DNA of 64,000 nt from Loripinus fragilis (lineage: Eukaryota; Mollusca; Bivalvia; Lucinida; Lucinidae). The position numbers and the translations under genes are program-made. The stretch is taken from the NCBI GenBank assembly GCA_964019695.1, contig OZ026527.1:78162831-78226830 (forward strand), in the 5' to 3' direction. Under the pieces are notes generated by a model, which did no database searches, was not told the origin of the DNA, and was given only the letters and a program-made list of their open reading frames with translations. Shown one piece after another: positions 37,901 to 49,900 of this stretch (position 1 is its first letter; every line of letters begins with the position of its first letter).

Positions 37901-40900
37901 AATCAAGATCATCGTCAGAAGGAGGACCACAGCTAGAAATAAACTGTAGTGTTGATCATAAACGTGATAAACCGTACATTGTCCTGGATAAATTGTACAG
38001 TGCCATGGATAAACCCTACAATACTAGTACTATTGATGATGTTAAACGCTACAGTATTGTGCATAAACCATCTTACAATGTTGACAAACAATTGTATAGT
38101 AGAGACAACAGACCGTACAGTGTTAGCAATAAGTTGTACAGTGTTGAAAACGAGCCATACAGTATTCAGAATGCAGCATGTAGACCAAATTCATCTAGGC
38201 CCTTTTCTCCTCAGACTTTCAGTTTCGTTCAGTGTAACGAAACTCCCCAGGACAACAAAACTCCCCAGATCAAAGAGACTAATGTGGTTGCGTTCTTGAG
38301 GTGTTTAGAAGGCTGTACAGAATATGAAGGTGAGTATTAAAAGGTTAGACCTCAGACCTGGAGATAAAATAAAATCATTTTCTTCTTTCCATCCAAAACA
38401 TGCTGTGGGTACTCAAAAGAACCACCCTAATGAGACGGGTCTTTTGAGCACCCAAAACAAATGTTCGAACTAATGGATATGAAAATGTTCACAATTTTAG
38501 GCCAATTTTATTCTCTATCTGGACATATGGCTCGGTCATCATGAGAGAACCTGTCTTAGGGGTTTGTCACCCGGTCATGCTCAAACCTCCCTGCTCAGCT
38601 ACAGAGACTAGATAATGTCCTGAAACTTTGCAATCCATGTGGCTAGTTTTGCTATCATACCTTGCAAAAAACGAACAACAAATGTGCTCATGAGACTGTG
38701 CAGGCTGGTCTGCACCTTAGTTGTTAGCAAACAAGGAATAAGGCTTTCTCTTGACAACCTGGAAACCACTCTCATAGGTCCAGATAAGGAATTTTTATTT
38801 GCGTGAAAATCTAATTATTTTCTTACCCATTAATTTAAACATGTGTTTTGGGTGCTCAAAAGAACTGTCTGATTGAGACGGTTCTTTTGAGTACCCACAA
38901 CATATGTTTTGGATGAGAAATAAAGAAAATATTTTTTCAATACGCACTCTTATCTGGAGGCCTGTAGTCTATTTTAAGTCTTCAATCTTTGTACAAAAAG
39001 GATTTTCAAAGCCACCTGCCTCCTTCCTGTGGACAGGGAAGAATGATCAGACTGGATGTATGGCCAGGCTGACCAAGTCCTCCCTGCACACAAATTTAAT
39101 TTCGCTGGTTTTCTGGTGCAATCAGTTAAACAATAGACATTTCATTATTTGGGACCAGTCACACTAAAGTTGGGTCTGCCCAGCTTCATAGACTGGTTAG
39201 TCTTAACCCTTAATGAACCAATCCCAACAAAAGTCATCTGCTTTTCTCATCTGCTGATATGTTTAAGAAGCCTCTATGGCAAACAGTGTGGACCCAGATC
39301 AGACTGCTCCATTAGGAGCAGTCTGTTCTGGGTCCACACTGGTTGCTTCTATACTTAATTCATCAGTATTGTTAGGCAATTATTTGGCGCAGACGACTTC
39401 AGCAGACAACATTTTCAGGGGCATTTTTTTCTTGGTGCTTTAAGGGTTAAATTATGATAACAGAGAATAGCTATTATTCTGTGCATGAAGATATTGTCAG
39501 TAATTGCCGAAATGCTCTGTGTCACTTGATACACATCATCTTCTGGGAGTACTCTGAACACACAGAACAGTAGGAATCCAGTATGACCCTAATCAGGGAG
39601 TAACAAAGGTACTGACCGGACTGCGCATTTGCACAGACTGACATGCTGCTATGTTTTTCTTATACAACGTCACTCAAATATATTATGCTGTCGATTTAAA
39701 GGTGCATAATAAAAGGACTATACCATTACTAATAGAAAAAGTTAAATTATGGTAAATACATATCATTACAGTTAGACCCAGTGCATGATATACCTGTATG
39801 AAATACCCATTACCCATTATCTAGATCAATTGGGCTTGATCTGGGTCCAAACTGTTTGCAAAAGTGGCAGTTATTGATACACATTACATCAGTTCAATGT
39901 TGGATAGTTCAATTGTACCAAACTATAAAACCTATAATAATCTAAATTTCTCTAGATAAGACATCTATTTCAACAAAAATATTACATTATTGTTGTGTGG
40001 CCTGCGAAGCATGGATGAAACATAGGGATCATGTCTCTGTCGTCGTCTTCGACGGCTTCTGCGTCCGCCTTGTCACACTTTTGGTTTCCTATCGATAACT
40101 CTTGAAGGGATCCATTAATTTCACTCAAACTTCACAGAAGGGTCCAGCATCATAAAATACAGGTCAAGTTTGAAAAGGGGGTAATCCACAAAATGTTTGA
40201 ACTGAGTTATGGCCCTTTTTCAACTTATAATTAGGCTTAATTGTGGATCCAATAATTTCATTCAAATTTTACAGAAGGTATGATAAAATACAGGTCAAGT
40301 TTGAATTTGGGGTTCGTTTGCAAACTTTTGACTGAGTTATGGCCTTTTTTTACTTAGGTTTAGGCTAATGCAGAAGCTTTATGAGCCGCGACATGTGATT
40401 TCCAACGATGTGACATTTTGATAAGTGTAGACTCAGATGAGCCTGTGCAGCCTCCTTTGAAACTTAGAAACTTCAAATGATGTTCGGTCAGTAGCTTAAC
40501 AGTCATAGAATTTTCAAGCGACTAGCAAAGGCTTTGATCAGACTATGCATATGCGCAGGCTGATCTGAGGTTTTGCTTGTAGCATATACCACATTGTTGG
40601 AAATCTTATGTCGTGGCTCATATTGGCTTTTTCGTGGATAAACTTTTTTTTTCTCTAAAACTATAAAATCTGAAAACTTCTCACTATAGGCCATGATTAC
40701 CCAGTGCCTGTAGATAAGCATGACATTGATTAAAATTTTACCCCACCACCCTGACCCCTTAGGTGGGGTCAGTGGGGTCAAAGGTCAAATATTTATTTTT
40801 CGCAATAACTCTGTCAGTTGTCAATATTTTTACTGAAATTTAGAGGTACAATAAATATGAAATATGCCAAACGTGATTTTTTATCGAAGGTCTGGGTCCG

Positions 40901-43900
40901 ACCCCCTGGGTGGACTTGGTGTGTGGGGTCAAAAGGCCAAATTGCAACTTTTTCAGAACATTGTTATGTTGCATATCAAATTAAAGGGAATCAGGTATGC
41001 AGCAACATGGTAGCAAATATTTTGCCTACAGACCCTTCCCCCCCCCCCCCCCCCTCACACACACACACCTACCCCAGAACATGGTCATGTTGCATATCAA
41101 ATTAAAGGTAATCAGGAATGCAGCAAAATGTTAACAAATGTTTTGCCGGCAAACACCTACCCTAGGATCCCACCCCCACCTGGGGATGGGGTCAAAAGTT
41201 CAAAATTCAATTTTTTCAAACACTTTGACCTTACACACACCCCTAGCATTTTGGTCTGGTTGAAGTCAGATATTGAAATTGTACAGAATCTGATAGTTTT
41301 TTTTTAATTAATACTGAAAACTATTTTATAGTCATCTAATTTTGATCTGTATGATACCCAAGGAGACCTTAGGGGTTGGAGAAATGGGATTTATAGTTTG
41401 TGATCTAGAAGTTTCTCTGAAATAACCCTTTGCCGGGGATATAAATTTGACAAATTTGCTTTGTTTGACTTCTGTTTTGGCAAGGGACACATCCGATTTT
41501 GGAATTCTAGTTATTTTTCTCACCAAAAGAAATATGATGTTGCACATGGAAAGTGTCTGAGTGAATGAGACTCTTGCAGTAGTTACCCATTTATAGTGAA
41601 CTATTTTGAACTTTATCCAACTATATACAGTAAAACCTGTCTTAAGCGGCCACTCAAAAAGAAGACCAAAATGGTTTTCAAGACTGATTATCACTTTATG
41701 CAGGTCAAAAGTATTGCAGAATGCTCAAAGGGGAGCATTCTGCAATACTTTTGACTTTCATTAAGCTACCATTTGTCATTAAGATCTTTGTTTTGTCTGT
41801 TTTTGAGTGGCCGCTTAAGACAGGTTTTACTGATACATAATATTCCAGATTTTCACGTTTCTTATGAATGCAGCAGGACTAAACTCCAGCTGTAATGTTT
41901 TTAGAACTGTTTTCTCATGATAACTTTTACTGCATCATTTACTGAAAAAAATTCTCCAGATGAAAAGTATTCAGGAACACCTCCACCAACTTCTCCAAAC
42001 AGTTTCACCACCCAAAATGCTGGCAATTCCTCTATGCTTAGATGCACTCTTTGTACATTTTAAGCAAAGCGCAAATAAACCAAGTCCAAGATGCCAGTCA
42101 AAAAGTTAAATTGCGCCACCCAAATTCAATTACTAAAGCGATGGATGGCTTGTTCAAATATGATGGAAATCGGGCCTAATATTCCCTCGTGCGTTAAGCT
42201 AGTGGGTTGTCTAAAAAACGTTCATTCATAGCATGGGCATAAGAGCATACAATTGCACGTCCCTTTGTTCCTACAAATGAGCGTGCTTAAAGTTGATTCT
42301 GCATATGCATGGTAAATTCTGAGCATGTTAACAGCAGTTTAACGATGTGCACAACCTTTGAATAAACAGGATATGCACAGCTTAGAAATAATTTTTGATA
42401 CTACCCCTCTCTGTCACGCCTATAAAAATTTTTACCTGTCAATAAAAGATTTAGAAATTATGTCTCCCCCCTTTAGGGTCGGGAGACATATTGTTTTTGC
42501 CCTGGTGTCCGTCTGTCTGTCTGTCACAAATAGTGTCCGCTCTATAACTTGAAAACCGCTTAAGCTATATTCACGAAACTTTATACAAATATCAATCAGC
42601 ATGAGATGATGTGCAGAGTGCAAGAATGGTACATCTGCCGTTTATACTTTTTGAGTCATTGCCCTTTGAACTTTGTGCATCACAAAAATCGTGTCCGCTC
42701 TATAACTTGAAAACCACTTAAGCTATACTCATGAAACTTTATACAAATATCAATCAGCATGAGATGACGTGCAGAGTGCAAGAATGGTAACTCAGTCGTT
42801 TATACTTTTTGAGTTATTTCCCTTTGAACTGTGTGCAACACAAAAATCGTGTCTGCTCTATAACTTGAAAACCACTTAATCTATATTCAGAAAACTTTAT
42901 ACAAATATCAATCAGCATGAGATAACGTGCAGAGTGCAAGAATGGTAACTCTGCCTTTTATACTTTTTGAGTCATTTCCCTTGGACTTTTGTGCATAAAA
43001 AAAATCATGTTTGCTCTATAACTTTAAAACCGCTTAAGCTATATTCACAAAACTTCATACAAATATCAATCAGCATGAGATGACGTGCAGAGTGCAAGAA
43101 TGGTAACTCTGCCGTTTACACTTTTTGAGTTATTTCCCTTGGAATTTTGTCCAACACAAAAACAATTATCTATGACTATATTATACCAGGTTATGATTGT
43201 GCAATAGTTAACTACATTGACAGATATCTTTACTAGATACGAGCTGAATGTCTGCATGAAATAACTAGAATTTCCGTTAGAAATTGTATTTAATGTTTCT
43301 GTTTGAAATTGTATTTAATGACTCATGCTTTTGACATCAAAAGGGGGGAGACATCTGTTTTTTTGTAGAAAAACAATTCTAGTTTAGGATGAATTCAATT
43401 TATTTCAAAATCTTCATCTATGTACACAAAAATCCGTTTGAGCCACAAGCACCAGACTATTTGGAGAAGGTGGCGGAAAGTCTCCTATACAACTTTCATC
43501 GCGAACACATTTTGCTAAAATTTAAGATAAAAAAGTTATAGCAAAAATTTAGTTCTAAAAACTTTACAGCCAGAGTTTAATACACCGTAATATCACTGGG
43601 ACTGATAATCCACCAAAATTTCACTGAATTTTTCAAGATATCAGTCAAAAGCTAAATATATTTCCGAAACACCGATATTACGGAGTAATTACACTGATAT
43701 ATCAGTTTCATTTTCACCTGGGGAGTTCCAATTACAAACAAATGGCAAACTACATGTTTCCATTTTTATTTTGCATGAGTCTTTAAAAACTGATATCAAG
43801 GCACTTACTATAGTTTTCAATCAATAATAGTCCAGAGTTGTCGATTTGTTGGTCCACGTATTCAAAGATGTATATTGCTAAAAAAAGTTGGCCAGTTTAA

Positions 43901-46900
43901 CCCTTCGTATACGATAAACCCCTAAATGACTACTTTTACAAACAGTGAAGACCCAGGGTAAAGTAAAATAAAAGCTGCAGACAAAAATACACTATTGTTT
44001 TTAATCTATAACCTGAAACCATTGGATATGAGCAATGGACTATCCCAAGTTTATTGCATCAATCCATTATTATACAAAGGTTTCATAAATTAGTACAGGT
44101 ATATCATTCACAGACTAGCTTCGAAATTTGGCACTTGTATTGTGGAAAAATTCTAGTCTGATTGGCAAATGATTTAGGCTAAAACCTGAAAAAGTCAGTT
44201 TTGTTTGATTTGATTCTTTGCACCCCAGTCAACATTTTTCAGTTATTTTGGGATGAGTCTTCCTGGGTTGAACCAGTACTAATCAATAATTAATTTTTCT
44301 TGCTCAAGGACACAACAAAATTTTGAAGGCATACTGCAAGTTTTAACATTTGAATTTCAAAAGTTCAGGATTTTGGAAATTTTGAACTTTCACCCATGTC
44401 AATATGAAATAGTTACTTTCCTTCAATCATCCATATTCACGTAATACCGAAAGGTATCCGCTTTACCGGTCTATGTCACTCTTCTCTTATCATGTGCAGT
44501 CTCAAGATTGCAATATTACTATAAAGTATAGAAATTTTGAATTGTAATACAAAAAATGGAAACTAAATTCTAAAACTATTTACAGATGTGCAGTGTATAG
44601 ACTACCTGTGGTGTGCTGATTCTTATTTCCTAATTCATGGGATGAATTGGAAGATATATTCAGCATTAAAATATTGTGAAATGTTGAGGTTTCTCTTTTG
44701 CTACCATTTCTTTATATACAAATGTATACTTATTACAAAAATCGTCATTATTATGAACTTTTGTTATTCTATGTATCATTTTACTGTATTTTTTTTGTTT
44801 TTTTTTTTGTTGATTGATCTATTTATTTTTGTAAAAAATTGTATATTATTGTAACATATATTTGTATCATATGTGAGGGCCTCATGGAAGATTAGCACCA
44901 TTGTTTACTAAATGTTGTTACCCTCTTTAAATAAAGACTTTACTTACTTACTTACTTACTTACTTACAACCCCTCAGTCTTGAGTCCAGCATTCTACCAC
45001 TTAGCCACTGGCTCAAATATTTAAAAGTCATTAAATCATGGTGTATTTATTTACTTTGTGTCTTCTGTGAGGTCAAAGTTTGGTTATGGAAAACCTCTGT
45101 ACATTAATTTTATTGTCTTTTCAGATCCAGCTTACATGGAACAGCCCCTTAGAAGAGAACCATTCAGGGAACCTGTATCGTCTATTGCAGTTGGGTGTCA
45201 ACTAGATCCTGCAGATCCATTTCTTTCAGTAGTTTTGCTTTCACCTGTTGTACTCATAATGGAATTATCATATTTGACTGTTGGTCATTTTGAGTGCAAC
45301 AGGCTTCCGTTTCGTCACGGCTTGTCTGATCCCCTTTTACCTATTGCTCTCAGAATGGACTTATCTCATTGGAGTGTTGGTCATTTTGAGTGCAACAGGC
45401 TTCCTTGTCATCACTTGTCTGATCCCCTTTTACCTATTGCTCTCAGAATGGACTTATCTCATTGGAGTGTTGGTCATTTTGAGTGCAATAGGCTTCCTCA
45501 TTGTCATCACTTGTCTGATCCCCTTTTACCTATTGCTCTCAAAATGGAACTATCTCATTGGAGTGTTGGTCATTTAGAGTGCAATAGGCTTCCTTATTGT
45601 CATCACTTGTCTGATCCCCTTTTATCTTTAATACAGCAGGCTTGGATTTTCCAAACAGATAGAATTCCTTCAACTCACTGGGCCCTAGACATATGCAGGT
45701 TGTCTAGTGTCTCTACAGCAGAGCTGCTTGTATCTTTAATACAGCAGGCTTGGATTTACCAGACAGATAAATTTCCTTCAACTCACTGGGCCCTAGACAT
45801 ATGCAGGTTGTCTAGTGCCTTTATAGCAGAGCTGCTTGTATCTTTAATACAGCAGGCTTGGATTTTCCAGACAGATAGAATTCCTTCAACTCACTGGGCC
45901 CTAGACATATGCAGGTTGTCTAGTGCCTTTATAGCAGAGCTGCTTGTATCTTTAATACAGCAGGCTTGGATTTTCCAGACAGATAGAATTCCTTCAACTC
46001 ACTGGGCCCAAGACTCTAGTGCCTTTGTAGCAGAGCTGCTTGTATCTTTAATACAGCAGGCTTGGATTTTCCAGACAGATAGAATTCCTTCAACTCAGTG
46101 GGCCCTAGACATATGCAGGTTGTCTAGTGCCTTTGTAGCAGAGCTGCTTGTAACTTTAATACAACAGGCTTGGATTTTCCAGACAGATAGAATTCCTTCA
46201 ACTCACTTGGCCCTAGACATATGCATGTTGTCTAGTGCCTTTGTAGCAGAGCTGCTTGTATCTTTAATACAGCAGGCTTGGATTTTCCAGACAGATAGAA
46301 TTCCTTCAACTCACTGGGACCTAGACATATGCAGGTTGTCTAGTGCCTTTGTAGCAGAGCTGCTTGTATCTTTATGCCCCCGGTACGAAGTATATAGGGG
46401 GTGTATAGTTTTTGCCTTTTCTGTAATTATGTTTGTTTGTCTGTCTGTTTGTTGGTTTGTCTGTCTGTCTGTTTACTTTTTTTTCTGTCAAAGATTTCTA
46501 AGCAACTACTTGACTTAGGATTCTGAAATTTGGTACAAAGCTTGATAGTGATGAGTTGTATTGTGTAACAAAAAACAGCCACATATTGCTTATCAGTCCC
46601 TTTATTTGTTCATTTTTCTTTCTCTCCAATGGAAATTTCTGTCACAGATTTCTCAGCTCCTATTGGAGCCAGTGTTTTCAAATTTTGTGTACACCTTCAG
46701 GAAGGCAAAGTGTACTGTGTAAATGGAAATTAAGATGCTAATTCTCATTTTGCCTTCTTTTTTCATTTTTTCTTTTTTTCCTTCTTTCAATCTTATATAA
46801 ATATATATAGACATTTTTTTCTGTCAAAGATTTCTCAGCAACTACTTGAGTTAGGATTCTGAAATTTGGTACAAAGCTTGATAGTGATGAGTTTTATTGT

Positions 46901-49900
46901 GTAACAAAAGAACAGCCACATATTGCTTATCAGTCCTTTTATTTGTTCATTTTTCTTTCTCTCCAATGGAAATTTCTGTCACAGATTTCTCAGCTCCTAT
47001 TGGAGCCAGTGTTTTCAAATTTTGTGTACACCTTCAGGAAGGCAAAGTGTACTTTGTAAATGGAAATTAAGATGCTGATCCTCATTTTGCCTTCTTTTTT
47101 CATTTTTTCTTTTTTTTCCTTCTTTCACTCTTATATAATATTTATTTACTTTTTTTCTGTCAATTTCTCAGCAGCTACTTGAGTTAGGATTCTGAAATTG
47201 GGTACAAAGCTTGATAGTGATGAGTTGTATTGTGTAACAAAAGAACGGCCACATATTGCTTATCAGTCCTTTTATTTGTTCATTTTCCTTTCTCTCCAAT
47301 GGAAATTTCTGTCACAGATTTCTCAGCTCCTATTGGAGCCAGTGTTTTCAAATTTTGAAAGCAAAGTGTACTGTGTAAATGGAAATTAAGATGCTAATCC
47401 TCATTTGGCCTCTTTTTTCATTTTTTCCTTCTTTCACTCTTATATAATATATATAGACATTTTTTTCTGTCAAGGATTTCTCAGCAACTCTTTGAGTTAG
47501 GATTCTGAAATTTGGTACAAAGCTTGAAAGTGATGAGTTGTATTGTGTAACAAAAGAACAGCCACATATTGCTTATCAGCCCCTTTATTTGTTCATTTTT
47601 CTTTCTCTCCAATGGAAATTTCTGTCACAGATTTCTCAGCTCCTATTGGAGCCAGTGTTTTCAAATTTTGTGTACACCTTCAGGAAGGCAAAGTGTACTT
47701 TGTAAATGGAAATTAAGATGCTAATCCTCATTTTGCCTTCTTTTTTCATATTTTCTTTTTTTCTTCTTTCACTCTTATATAATATATATAGACTTTTTTT
47801 CTGTCAATTTCTCAGCAGCTACTTGAGTAAGGATTCTGAAATTTGGTACAAAGCTTGATAGTGATGAGTTGTATTGTGTAACAAAAGAACAGCCACATAT
47901 TGCTTATCAGTCCTTTTTTTGTTCATTTTTCTTTCTCTCCAATGGAAATTTCTGTCACAGATTTCTCAGCTCCTATTGGAGCCAGTGTTTTCAAATTTAG
48001 TGTACACCTTCAGCTTCCTTTCAACTCACTGGGCCCTAGACAAATGCAGGTTGTCTAGTGCCTTTATAGCAGAGCTGCTTGTATCTTTAATACAGCAGGC
48101 TTGGATTTTCCAGTCAGACAGAATTCCTTCAAATTCAGAGGCAGCAGTTAAAGAGCTATAGCCTGAAGCAACTTAGTTATTAACTGAGAACATGACTGGG
48201 CAGTTTTGACATATTGGATATTTTTCACATTAATTATACTGTGGTATTTTATAACTCCACAATAAAATGTTATAGTGTGATCTCATGTGATAATATCCAT
48301 GAGCAAAAAGGTTCAACCATGTATATGTTTGACTGACTGAGTGTGGTAAGGTTACTTATCTTAGCTGTTTTCACCTTCATATTTGGGGAGCGCAGTGGCT
48401 CTGATTTGACTGGGGAACATAGGATTTCTAGTCTGTCTCACTGTTGGAGGTGTCACTGTGTTGTGTCTTTGAGCAACATTATCCACTGCCAAGTACTGGT
48501 TCAACCAACGAAGACTAGTCCAACATGACTGAAAAAGTTTTGACTGTGATGTAAAAAATCAAGACAAACAAAAGCTTCATATTTGCTTTTCTGCTCCTAC
48601 TCTTTAATTAAATCTTAAGTTTTCTTTTATTTTCTTAAGGTTTGCTCAACTCACTTGGGCCATAGACATATGCTGGTTGTCTAGTGTCTCTACAACAGAG
48701 CTGCTTGTATCTTTAATACAGCAGGCTTGGATTTTCCAGACAGATAGAATTCCTTCAACTCAGTGGGCCCTAGACATATGCAGGTTGTCTAGTGCCTTTG
48801 TAGCAGAGCTGCTTGTAACTTTAATACAGCAGGCTTGGATTTTCCAGACAGATAGAATTCCTTCAACTCACTGGGCCGTAGACATATGCATGTTGTCTAG
48901 TGCCTTTGTAGCAGAGCTGCTTGTATCTTTAATACAGCAGGCTTGGATTTTCCAGACAGATAGAATTCCTTCAACTCACTGGGACCTAGACATATGCAGG
49001 TTGTCTAGTGCCTTTGTAGCAGAGCTGCTTGTATCTTTATGCCCCCGGTATGAAGTATATAGGGGGTATATAGTTTTTGCCTTTTCTGTAATTATGTTTG
49101 TTTGTCCGTCTGTTTGTTGGTTTGTCTGTCTGTCTGTCTGTATACTTTTTTTTTGTCAAAGATTTGTAAGCAACAACTATACTTAGGATTCTGAAATTTG
49201 GTACAAAGCTTGATAGTGATGAGTTGTATTGTGTAACAAAAAACAGCCACATATTGCTTATCAGTCCCTTTATTTGTTCATTTTTCTTTCTCTCCAATGG
49301 AAATTTCTGTCACAGATTTCTCAGCTCCTATTGGAGCCAGTGTTTTCAAATTTTGTGTACACCTTCAGGAAGGCAAAGTGTACTGTGTAAATGGAAATTA
49401 AGATGCTAATTCTCATTTTGCCTTCTTTTTTCATTTTTTCTTTTTTTCCTTCTTTCAATCTTATATAATATATATATATAGACATTTTTTTCTGTCAAAG
49501 ATTTCTCAGCAACTACTTGAGTTAGGATTCTGAAATTTGGTACAAAGCTTGATAGTGATGAGTTTTATTGTGTAACAAAAGAACAGCCACATATTGCTTA
49601 TCAGTCCTTTTATTTGTTCATTTTTCTTTCTCTCCAAATGGAATTTCTGTCACAGATTTCTCAGCTCCTATTGGAGCCAGTGTTTTCAAATTTTGTGTAC
49701 ACCTTCAGGAAGGCAAAGTGTACTTTGTAAATGGAAATTAAGATGCTAATCCTCATTTTGCCTTCTTTTTTCATATTTTCTTTTTTTTCCTTCTTTCACT
49801 CTTATATAATATTTATTTACTTTTTTTCTGTCAATTTCTCAGCAGCTACTTGAGTTAGGATTCTGAAATTGGGTACAAAGCTTGATAGTGATGAGTTGTA

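Noticed and set aside
46373..48005. Independent second insertion of family F at 49038
   Set aside because: Both copies share the same insertion point, truncation and flanking monomer variants, so segmental duplication is the simpler explanation.
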